Source: Diadema setosum
Lineage: Eukaryota > Echinodermata > Echinoidea > Diadematoida > Diadematidae
Direction: 5' to 3'
Length of the DNA: 64,000 nucleotides
Assembly (NCBI RefSeq): GCF_964275005.1
Contig: NC_092701.1
Span: forward strand, 6,926,715 to 6,990,714
Shown: in pieces, positions 12,001 to 20,727 of the stretch
Layout of the letters: each line of letters opens with the position of its first letter
How positions within the stretch are numbered: the first letter of the stretch is position 1
Notes under the pieces: model-generated
What the model was told of the DNA's origin: nothing
Database searches by the model: none
What the model saw: the letters and a program-made list of their open reading frames with translations, nothing else
Position numbers and translations under genes: made by a program

Positions 12001-14697
12001 TCAAGTCGGCCCGAATCATGTCCGGCAGCACCATCCGGATGACCACCCCGCCGGTGACCAAGGTCAACAGGCTCCGAACCCTGAACCCAGTCGTACTTCC
12101 TGGAAACAAGGTAGAGATAGATTTGTTCTTGATAGGAGTGGTCAAACTGTGGTCACCCATATTATTCAATCAGGGCAAGAGTTGTACAATTGTAATAGTA
12201 AGAGTGCATTCCTTCACAAGATCTGATGTTTAAATTAATTCAGGTTTTAATACTTTTATCTTTGGAACCTTTATCATGTGTAAGCTGAATAGTAGAATTG
12301 GAAAGCACATTCTATATACAGTCTCTCATTTGTAGTGTTGTGCTGTAATTTTGCTGTTGTTGTTTGTGATATGAAAAAAAAAGTAATGAATATGAGTCAA
12401 AAGGATACAAAGATACACGTTGGATTTTGCTTGAATGAAATAGATGTGTATTAAAATGTGTTCGTGATGGAGCTTGGTTGAGCAAGTCATTAATGTAATA
12501 TTATAGGTTCTTTAAGGAGTATGGTCACACCGATAATCTTGAGCGTATTGATATTATTGTTATAAATGTATTCTGTGTGGAATAGTTGAGCCAAAAATAT
12601 GATTAAATAAGTGTAGATTCTTGACAGAGTTTGGTTAAGCTGAAGAGCATGAAAATATAGTGGGTATGCATATTATATGATACGTTTCCCTACCACTTGT
12701 CGTTGTTGTTGTTGTTTCTCACTCCTTTTTTGGATGTGATGACAAATACTGATAGCATTCTTATTGTTCTTTGATTTCTCTCCAGATGGAAATGTCCACT
12801 CCGTGGTTGATGGAGGAGGCTCATCCCCTGGAAGTCAGAGAGAAAATGAAGCTGGCAAACAGGTAAGAATCAGAGAAAACATTAGATAGGTGGAGCAGAT
12901 GACAGGTTTGAATCCTTTTGGCTCCTTTTTCTCACACATTTGTTCAAAATCAGGGGCGGATTCAGGACTTCCGTAAAGGAAGGGGGGAGCACAAAACAGT
13001 TTATATTTCTGGTGCTATTTAGGGAGTTAATCAACTGACAAGCCCCCCCCCCCCCCCCCCAAAAAAAAAAACAACAACAACAACAAACAAACAAACAAAA
13101 TTAGGCTTAAGCGCAATTTTCTGGTGCCACTACAATCAGCTGACAAGGATCATCGTGCAATTTCATGCATATTTTCTTTACAAAAAATACAAAGAGGGCA
13201 CACACACTCAGTGTGCCCCCTTTCATCATTTCCTCATCATTTCTTTTATTTTAAAGAATAAAAGCAAAATTAGATGGGGCATGCGCTCCTGGATCAGCCA
13301 CTAAAAATTGTAGATCAGTGGTTTGATTTTATTCGCTAGAAATGCAGAAGGTGACACTTGATGAAAATTTAATTGTTATAATACATCTTCTGCCATCTGC
13401 AATATTTTTCTCCCGTTTAATAAAAACATTGTTTTGTGTGTTGGCAATGTACAGCTAAAACTCTCAAGGGAAAGTGTCCCATTCTTCTAATCTGAGAGCA
13501 GGTTATTGAGAGGGAAGGTAAACACAAAAAATTTTACAGATATTGCTGCTGGATATTTCTGTTTACATTACATTGTACTACTCTGTCTATTAGTATACTG
13601 AAGGCCAACATATACAATGTAAATATACACCACAGTATATCCTCCTCAGCTTCACACCCTCATGAATGCCTGTAAACACACACTGACACTGGTGTTTGAA
13701 AAAAAAAAAGAGAGAGGGAAATTACTGTATTGTGGTTTGTGTCATTACCAGAAGTTCAATCTACTACTGATGTATTACTTGTCCGTTATGTACGGAACCA
13801 GAATACAACTCGGTATGCAATAAATTTGACATCGGTCAGGTATTAGACCTAATCTAGATTTTATTCTTCTTGGTGTTCTTTTTTTTTCAGTTGGAAACAA
13901 ACAAACAAACACAAAAAACAGGAAAGACTGAGAAAAATATACAGGGAAGGGTTTCTATTTTTTTTTCTCAAGACTGACATTAATATTTACAAATGTGGAA
14001 TAAAACATGCAGTTATGTGTGAAGAAACACCAAAACACTCACTGAGGAAATTGTCAAGAAAGACGGCAAAATTAATATCTTTTTCAAAAATGAATATATA
14101 CAGTATATCTTTTTAATTTCTCTTTGTTGAGAGTAGATAAATAGTGTATTTTTGTGGGGGGGGGGGGGTTGAGGGGGAGGGGAGAGTGGGGAAGGAGATC
14201 ACAAATGAAGTTTCTGTCAGATGGAAAGAGTTGGAGAATTGTTTTGTGTGTGTGTGTTTGTGTGTGTGTGCAAACCACCATAGAAATACCACATGACTAT
14301 GCTGCATGGCAACATTTTCTCTATCACTCTGCACAACAGTCTGCGGGAAAATCACATCAAGTTTGCCAACAGACTGAAGAGCAACAAGACGTGGCATCTG
14401 GACGGTGTCGAGCCGCAGGCCGACGAGGAGAGGCAGAAATTTGGCCTTCCCCCTGACCGGCCCAAGAAGGTCAAGATGAAGCCCAACGCCACTCCGTCCA
14501 TGCCTCGAGTCCCCGTTGACTACGTCCAGCCGCTCAGCGCGGAGGCGCTGGAGCAGCGTCGGGACTACGCGCATTTCATCGCGAGGGTCAGGTCGATGGA
14601 TCTTGAAAAGCGGCACCAGAAGTCCGTCCAGGCGCTGTTTCTGCCCTATGTTGGCAGGGGCAGGGGTGGTGGTGTACAGAGGACTGAGGCCAAATGA
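1..14697 (+). CDS. TTC28: TPR and CHAT-domain protein, TTC28-like, 3' part (13 exons, 5' end outside window)
   Basis: Exons by GT-AG sites and phase: 1-80, 698-2692, 3112-3515, 4254-4620, 5708-5855, 6478-6650, 7560-7663, 8585-8807, 10556-10641, 11448-11605, 11861-12110, 12786-12862, 14340-14697. They give 1,473 codons with every junction in phase and a TGA stop. Residues ~30-460 are TPR-type helical repeats in one 2-kb exon. A CHAT (caspase-like) domain runs from ~490 to ~1000, with the strand-turn IVVSDSILTELPF, then IIHLALYG (874-879), LSCCYG (926-931) and the closing HWAAFHLIG. The C-terminus is basic and ends in a Gly/Arg-rich stretch. In animals a TPR + CHAT protein of this size is normally TTC28, linked to the mitotic midzone and cytokinesis; that role is family knowledge. 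Odd points: the usual CHAT HG motif reads YG, and the donor at 7664 (GTTCGT) is weak. More TPRs are expected upstream of the window. The TTC28 name rests on architecture only. Confidence 0.8.
288..360 (-). repeat. tRNA-like sequence (tRNA-Ala-like, decayed or SINE head)
   Basis: Read on the minus strand this has an A box (TAGCTCAGTCGGTAGAGC), an anticodon-like loop CTAGCAA (AGC, Ala) and a B box (GGTTCGAATCC) at tRNA spacing. The acceptor stem pairs at only about five of seven positions and the anticodon stem has a mismatch, so a working tRNA gene is unlikely. It lies in intron 1 of the TTC28-like gene. Confidence 0.55.
386..448. repeat. Short AAACCCTAA-type tandem repeat
   Basis: Three or four copies of GAAACCCTAAATTCTCAA-like units sit beside the tRNA-like sequence, possibly as the tail of the same element. 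The rest of this intron (449-697) shows nothing I recognise. Confidence 0.4.
4131..4222 (+). mobile_element. 92-bp TTAA-ended MITE, copy 1 (diverged)
   Basis: Related to the copies at 7680, 7931 and 8814: inverted ends near CCCGTTGAGGAC / GTCCTCAACGGG, with GATTTTGCT(A)CAACATGCA inside. The TTAA is kept on the right and mutated on the left. It lies in intron 3 of the TTC28-like gene. Confidence 0.6.
5041..5450. repeat. Direct repeat pair around a tRNA-like unit, ending in a hairpin
   Basis: GAAAGAAAGATATTATTCA with ~70 bp of following sequence occurs near 5050 and again near 5345, on either side of the tRNA-like unit. At ~5395-5440 ATTTGTCTCCCTCTAC pairs with GTAGAGGGAGACAAAT to form a strong hairpin. 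This fills much of intron 4. Confidence 0.5.
5174..5248 (-). repeat. tRNA-like sequence (anticodon GGA) with a T7 run
   Basis: The minus strand reads as a ~75-nt tRNA shape. Its acceptor ends GGCAACCAG / CTGGTTCC almost pair, the anticodon stem GCTGC/GCAGC is perfect with loop CTGGAAA (GGA), and the B box is GGTTCGAGTCC. Seven Ts follow directly, a Pol III terminator. It lacks the long variable arm of tRNA-Ser and its T stem is poor, so a tRNA-derived SINE or pseudogene is more likely than a functional tRNA. Confidence 0.5.
6730..7058 (-). mobile_element. tRNA-derived SINE
   Basis: On the minus strand the head (7058 to ~6985) has A-box (TTGGCTCAGTCAGTAGCGC) and B-box-like (GGGTTTGAAACC) sequence. 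A body follows with GTCCCTCGGATAGGACAT and GATCCCGCTTCATTC, then a tail with ATGGCTGTATAGCCCATA. It lies in intron 6 of the TTC28-like gene. A fragment of the same tail recurs inside the palindrome arms at ~47568-47625 and in mirror image. Confidence 0.65.
7680..7774 (-). mobile_element. TTAA-ended MITE, copy 2 (inverted)
   Basis: TTAA at 7680-7683 and 7771-7774 enclose inverted ends and the family core in reverse orientation (GAAATAGGTGTTGTAGCAAA). It starts 17 bp after the exon that ends at 7663. Confidence 0.7.
7775..8215 (+). repeat. Degenerate telomere-like G-rich tract
   Basis: Dozens of degenerate GGGTTA/GGGGTT units, including exact TTAGGGTTAGGG, lie in two blocks either side of MITE copy 3. 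The G-rich strand is the coding strand of the host intron. The rest of this intron (8216-8584) has no feature I recognise. Confidence 0.7.
7931..8023 (+). mobile_element. TTAA-ended MITE, copy 3
   Basis: TTAA at 7931-7934 and 8020-8023. The left end is CCCGTTGAGGACGGACTGA and the right end CTCATCCTCAAC. It splits the G-rich tract, so it inserted after that tract formed. Confidence 0.75.
8814..8906 (+). mobile_element. TTAA-ended MITE, copy 4
   Basis: TTAA at 8814-8817 and 8903-8906 enclose CCCATTGATGACGGGCTG ... CTCGTCCTCAACGGG. The TTAA target and CCC-type ends fit a piggyBac-like non-autonomous element. It begins 7 bp after a splice donor. Confidence 0.75.
9356..10353 (+). mobile_element. 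~1-kb TIR element with a THAP-like fragment
   Basis: A ~40-bp terminal inverted repeat (CAATTCTCGCTATCGCC at left, GGCGATAGCGAGAATTG at right, each extending through ACGTAAAAAGTACC) bounds ~1 kb in intron 8 of the TTC28-like gene. On the plus strand, 9826-9936 reads KKLLRRQDKFEITVRSGLCS followed by RHF, the second half of a THAP zinc finger (LCSxHF). A short C-x-C stretch near 9609-9650 may be its first half. THAP fingers head P-element transposases, so a P-like non-autonomous derivative is my inference. I see no transposase core and no clear target duplication. Confidence 0.55.
12951..13303 (+). mobile_element. hAT-like MITE with G/C homopolymer
   Basis: Imperfect inverted ends, CAGGGGCGGATTCAGGA at left and TCCTGGATCAGCCACTA at right, enclose a C18 run at ~13043-13060 and an A-rich stretch. 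CAGTGGCGGATCC-type ends recur at 28759, 32514 and 34955. The rest of the intron (13304-14339) is AT-rich with a TG/TTTG tract near 14245 and nothing else I can name. Confidence 0.5.
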
Positions 14698-14744
14698 GGT
14701 TTTGACAAAGTGTGAAAGTATTACAAACATGATTTTGGTTATAT

Positions 14745-15275
14745 CATTTCATGATGGGTGGGGTCAAATTGGGGACCAATTTTCGCACTTGTCTTCTTAT
14801 CAAAAATGCATGGCCAGATTTTCACCAAACTTGGCAGATATTATCGCTAGGGTGATAGAGTATGTATCGGTACGAACAGGTACCATTGTCTCATGCAGGG
14901 GCCCTTAGGGAGCCCAGAACTCCCAAAGTAGAGAATTTCAAAAAACAAATAAACAAACCCTTCTGTGAAACCAGAAAGGCTCTGAGTAAACACAGTGTAC
15001 ATTGGTTGAGTGTACTCTCAAGTCTGTGTGTGGCAGATGCAGGGATGGTCCCCACTGGGGCTGGCACTAAATTGGGAGCCAGTTTTAACATTTTGATCTT
15101 CTCTTTGAAAATGCATGGCCAAATTTTCTACAAACTTCACAAGCATTACTACTAGCATGGCAAAGTTTGCTATCTTCTTCTTGGGTAATAGTCTGCAAGA
15201 ATGCATTGAAGGTGATTTTGCATTACTCGGGTGAGCGCTAGATCCAGAGACCCACCGGGTCTCTTGTTTTTTGTC
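14745..15275 (+). repeat. Two diverged repeat units downstream of the TTC28-like gene
   Basis: Two units share AAAATGCATGGCCA(G/A)ATTTT. The second ends ATTACTCGGGTGAGCGCTAG followed by the hairpin AGAGACCCACCGGGTCTCTT and a T run. This looks like the 3' end of a dispersed invertebrate repeat. The likely poly(A) signal AATAAA of the upstream gene is near 14949. Confidence 0.45.
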
Positions 15276-15351
15276 CAATGCAATGCGGGTTTTATTTGTA
15301 TATGTGTCATACAGGAAATCCAAGAGAATGAAGTCGTTGGGTCATTGTTAA

Positions 15352-15730
15352 AAGGATTGTATAGTTTTGGTTGAGACCTAACTTTAGGTTTCTAACATTT
15401 TTTAATGAGATAATGAGAAATCTCATATGAAATATGAACAAGCATATAATTCTAAGAGAAATTCAAGGTTTGACTGGTGAAGATTGGTTTTCAATAATTA
15501 GCAGACATATCCAAAACAAACCGATCATAATAAAAGGTGGGACCCACCTGTTATTAGGATTGCTTTGTTTTACTTTGTTTTCTGATATCTCAGCCATTCC
15601 AAATCCGATTTTCATCAAATAAACTTCGAATTCCTCTTAGAATTGGATGCTCTCTAATATTTCATAAAGTGGTTTCGTATCTCATATAAAGTGAAAAGCC
15701 TAATCCTCACCTCCACCAAAACTTTCATCC
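15352..15730. mobile_element. MITE, older copy
   Basis: Inverted ends TATAGTTTTGGTTGAGA / CACCAAAACTTTC. The interior matches the better preserved copy at 19438 (ATGAGATAATGAGAAA, ATCTC(A/G)GCCATT, TTTTCATCAAATAAACTT). Confidence 0.55.
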
Positions 15731-16019
15731 TGAACACCTCCCATGTCCTTTACATACCTGTAATCATGCAAAATGTCACAATTTATTTTGAAATCCTGCA
15801 CAGATGTGTAAAACAAGACACAGACAGAAACAAGGGATTACGGACAGAGGCGATGTCAGTGATGGAAGTATCAGAAGGAAGTTAAAAGTGCAATTCCAAA
15901 GTATATTCAAGTTTGATGAGCAGAGTAAACTCTATAAATAGAGAAACACAGAATGATACAAATTTTGTTATTAAAAGGAGAATGAAAACCAAATATATGT
16001 ACAGTGCATGTATATTTAT

Positions 16020-17440
16020 ACCTCCGCCACACATAGTGTGAAGGGGGTATATAGGAATCACCGTGATGTTGGTCGGGCGGGCGGTCGATCGGTCGGTCGG
16101 TCTGTTGCAAAATCTTGCGTCGCGAACTCCTCCTGCAGTTTTGAAGCAATTTAAATGAAACTTAGGGTAAATGATGATATTGAAGTATAGATGTGCAAGA
16201 CATATTTTTTGTGTTTGTCGGACAATGCGTTGCCATGGTAACCATAATTTAACCAAAACCTTGTGGATTGAATAACTTTCATAGTATTTAAGCAATCAAT
16301 TTCAAAATTGGTATCTATGATGATCTATAAGTGTAGTAATGCAAGACACTCTTTGTGTTTGTATTTGACAAAGCGTTGCCATGGTAACCGCATGTTTTCT
16401 TCGAAATCTTGTGGAGTGAACAACTTCCACAGTTTTGAAGCAATTGAAATCAAATTTGGTAGGCATTATGGCCTTGAGGCATAGATGTGGAACACATAAT
16501 TTTTGTGTTTGTCGGACAATGCGTTGCCATGGTAACCATAATTTAACCAAAACCTTGTGGATTGAATAACTTTCATAGTATTTAAGCAATCAATTTCAAA
16601 ATTGGTATCTATGATGATCTATAAGTGTAGTAATGCAAGACACTCTTTGTGTTTGTACTTGACAAAGCGTTGCCATGGTAACGGCAGGTTTTCTTCGAAA
16701 TCTTGTGGAGTGAACAACTTCCACAGTTTTGAAGCAATTGAAATCAAATTTGGTAGGCATTATGGCCTTGAGGCATAGATGTGGAACACATAATTTTTGT
16801 GTTTGTCGGACAAAGCGTTGCCATGGTAACCATAATTTTACCAAAACCTTGTGGATTGAATAACTTCCACATCATTCAAGCAATTAAGGACAAATTTAGT
16901 ATGTATGATGGTCGGGAGGTTTAGTTATGTAAGACACCAATGTGTTAATATAAGAAAAATGTGTTGCCAAGGTAACCACTCATTTTTGTATCAAATTGAA
17001 CCATTTAATCTATGAAGGTGAAATTTGGTGTGTATGATGCTCTTTAAGTGTAGTTTTGCAAAATGTCCTTTGTTTTGGATCGGACAGTGCGTTGCCATGG
17101 CAACCGCATGGAGTGAACTTCTTCCACAGTTTTCAAGCAATTGAAACCAAATTTGGTAGGCATTATGGCCCTGAGGTATAGATGTGGAACACATAATTTT
17201 TGTGTTAGTCACACAAACTGTTGCCATGGTAACCACAATTTTACCAAAACCTTGCAGATCGAATAACTTTTCCATCATTCAAGCAATTAAAGTCAAATTT
17301 AGTATGTATCATAATCTAGAAGTGTAGTTTTGCAAGACACCAATGTGTTAGTTTAAGGAAAATGTGTTGCCATGGTAACCACTCATTTTTGTATCAAAAT
17401 AAACCATTCAAGCTATGAAGTCAAATTTGGTGTGTACATG
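16020..17440. repeat. Tandem array with nine X-box/RFX-like palindromes
   Basis: Units of ~148 bp sit in a higher-order period of ~295 bp (best seen 16223-16815, where a ~295-bp segment is repeated nearly exactly). Each half-unit carries GTTGCCATGGTAAC or a one-base variant, at 16229, 16374, 16523, 16669, 16817, 16963, 17091, 17220 and 17366. The array starts with a CGGTCGGTCGGT tract. There is no gene in it. Confidence 0.85.
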
Positions 17441-18881
17441 TATGTGAGTGTAGTGATGCTGGGGGAAAGCATGTTTCCATTTGCTGTAAGTTTTATACTC
17501 AGTGTCAATTCTGTAATTGTACAGTAAACTGAAATTATTCTGTTTCCAATTCGACAAATGCACAAACTTGGTACACATGTATTAACGTCATTGCCCTCAT
17601 GACATCACACACTATAAAGCAACACTAGATAACAACACTAGATAACAACAGTGATAATTCTAGTTGGGTTGAGTAAATGGAGCAATGAAAGTAGAACAAA
17701 TCAGTGAAGTTTGAGGAAAATCAGACAATTGATTCAGAAGTTCTGAATTTTTACATTTTTGGTGCCACCATTGGGAGATGAGAAAACCACCACATTTCAT
17801 GACATCACTCATGGACAATACTGTACAAGTTGTACATATACTAAGTAGGTGATTATAAAGAAAACATACACCTGGATATAGGATTCAACATATTTTCATT
17901 TTTCTGTCATAATGAGATAGCACTTGACGTACCTCTTTCAGAAAATAAGGGGAATTATGTCACCCTAGTCATTGCCAGTATGAAGAGGACAGAATGTGTA
18001 CTTTCACTTTAAAAAAAAATAATAATAATTTTGTGGAATTCTCCTTATATTTTCATTGTCCGATGTGTGCTGTCATGAACTGTTGTAGTCTTCTTATCCA
18101 GCAGGGGCAGCACCACAACTGTTGAATGGATCGTCAAATGGAAATTTTTCGCGGTGTTGAAATTTTTGCGCATTTCGCACAACCAGAAAATAGCGCGAAA
18201 ATAAAAGCACGCAAATATTTTTGCTTGCCATACGTTCCAGTAGTTGACGTCTTGATTCCATGGAATTAAAATCACGCATAATTCTTACCCTGCCAAGCGC
18301 AATTAGTTGTGCAAAAATATCCACTTTTACAGTAATATTTCTGCATTTACTCAATCCATGTACCATTTGGTTTATATTTGGATTCCCCTTTAGTACTGTA
18401 CAATACATTAACCATAAGTGGATATTGTGACTTATTTTTTTTTTATTTATTTTCTTTTTTCTTACAATGGTATACCACTAAGGAGGAATTTGAGAGGGTA
18501 ATTTTTGAAAATTATTTTGACACAGAATTGTGGTAAAATGTTGTGTTGGCCACTTGGCATATCATGATCATGCAAGAAGAGAGCTTTTGTGCTGTATGTG
18601 AAGGATGTATCGTGTCCTAAATTTTAAACTGCATCATTAAAAGAAGAGGTAAACTGATGCAATACTTTGTGTAAATCAAGTTGTATTTGATACTATAAAA
18701 AACTGCTGTATATATTTTTTCGAATTGAATGAATGTTCAATTTCCAGTGTCTTTCTCTGCAATTACAAATTAAAGATGTGACTTCATTCATAAAATGTCA
18801 GTGGGTTACTGAGTATTATGTGAAGTTGTCATCAGAAAATTTCAGAGTTCCCAAGCAGTTCCTATTCTTCTTTGCGATTTA

Positions 18882-18935
<54 letters not shown>

Positions 18936-19437
18936 GTAAGCAAGTTTAAAAGTTCACTCACTTTCATCTTTGCCTTTTATGCAGCTTCAGAAAATCCAAG
19001 ATTCAAGACTAACAGAGGATACGGCACATGGAGTAGAAATTCAGTCTTATTCAGGCAAGTGCCTACACAGTGTCTGTCCACACACAGTACAATGTACAAA
19101 TATTTATGTTGAGGCATATTTTCTGACATAAATAATGAGTACGCCAACCTCATTCATCAAATAGTTTTGCAGGGAAAAGCTAATTTCTTGCTGTTACCAT
19201 CTTAACTCAAATGGTTGCAACTGAATGGTTGCTGCCTAGCTGATGCAGAGGTGACTGCAAATAGAGCAAGGTTGATATTGAAAGGATTTATGAAAAGAGA
19301 CCCTGCAACACTTCTCTTCATCGGATACGGGTTCCAAAATCAGTGGCATCTGGAATACACCTTTCATTCAAGAAGCACCCTGCACATCTACATTGTTGCA
19401 CTAGGTTGGAATTTTGATGGAATATGTAGCAAGTTTA
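17441..19437. other. Gene-free stretch
   Basis: AT-rich. It holds a dispersed-repeat-like segment at ~18110-18330 (GCGAAAATAAAAGCACGC) and a (CA)n microsatellite at 18882-18933. No exon chain is supported. Confidence 0.5.
18882..18933. repeat. (CA)n microsatellite
   Basis: About 26 uninterrupted CA units. Confidence 0.95.
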
Positions 19438-19826
19438 GAGGGACTGTACAGTACTGGTTGAGGTGAGTATTTAGGTTTATAACATTTTTTGGTGAGATAA
19501 TGAGAAACCTCTCATGGAAAATGAAAGAGCATGTAATTTCAAGAAGGATTCAATGTTTATTTAATGAAAATTTGCCTTGAAATGGTTGAGATATCCAAAA
19601 AAGCGATTATAATAAAATTGACATGCCACAACTTTTATAAGGATCTTTGTTTTATGTTGTTTTTTGGTATCTCGGCCATTTCAAAACCAATTTTCATCAA
19701 ATAAACTTTTGATTCCCCTTACAATTGTAAGCTTTTAACATTTCATGTAGTGGTTTCTAAATACAGTGTATCTCACAAAATGTTGAAAGCTGAATTCTCA
19801 CCTTAACCAGTACTGTACAGTCCCTT
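19438..19826. mobile_element. 389-bp MITE flanked by TA
   Basis: TIR GAGGGACTGTACAGTACTGG at left, mirrored at right by CCAGTACTGTACAGTCCCTT, with TA on both sides (19436-19437, 19827-19828). The TA target and length fit a Tc1/mariner-type MITE. A second copy lies at 15352. Confidence 0.75.
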
Positions 19827-20727
19827 TAACAGTCACCTCCAATGAAGCATAAATACAACTGTACAAGGGAGTGGGGACTTTAAAATAAGGATAGAGGGGA
19901 GATTTGTTTACAGAGTGAGTTGTCCCAAACCCTTATATCAAAGATCTGGTAATCTTTGATTTGCATCCAAAAGTACATAAAACAAATGGTGAATATGCCA
20001 TTTCATACAAGCAGGTTTGCAGACACAGAAAATCTTCTCGGGAACCAGAGATGATGTGCACTTGCACAACAAAATTAATCACCTGGAGTAAAGTGCAAAG
20101 CCAAGAAAAAAGATGATTTCTTACATTTTTCTGCCACTCACAAAAATGCATCTGGGCCTTGTCTCTTTCCTTCAGGTTTTCTCTTTTACTTCTTTATGTT
20201 TCATACGACAACATGCAACTTTCTCAAAGAAGTGGTTCAAGATTTCATGATAGACAACAGAAGGACTGCATCTTTCAGGTTATGGGCTGGGACAATTGTA
20301 AGTCTATTTTTAATAAAAGAGAAGATTTAAGCTGTCAAACATTTGTCATAGTGCTTTGAAAAAAAAAAATGCTTATAATACATTAAAGTATTGAGTGCCT
20401 CATCTTTAGAGTGGCAAAATGTGCTGTGATGGATGGCTAGTTGAGTTTTGGTTTGTTTGTTTGTTTATTCTGTTTCTGCCTTAGACAATGACAACAACAT
20501 AATGAAAGGCTTTTCATGTTGAGAAGCAACCATTGGATGTTGCACACAAGAGAGGAGGAATCCATACGTTAGTCTCGATAGTTGCTCCACACAACTCTGG
20601 ATTGTCCATCTCTTTTGACAGTTTGTCACTTTTCCACAGTTCTCAAGCACACTCTTAAACAGATTTAGTTCACAACTCTTTTGCCTTTAAAGTCATGTGC
20701 ATCAGTCTTTGAAGACAGGAGGGACCA

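Noticed and set aside
16020-17440. CRISPR-like array
   Set aside because: Units are long, diverged and without unique spacers; the genome is eukaryotic.
18983-19055. Exon-like open segment between a TGCAG acceptor and a GCAAGT donor
   Set aside because: No neighbour exon in phase and no recognisable protein.
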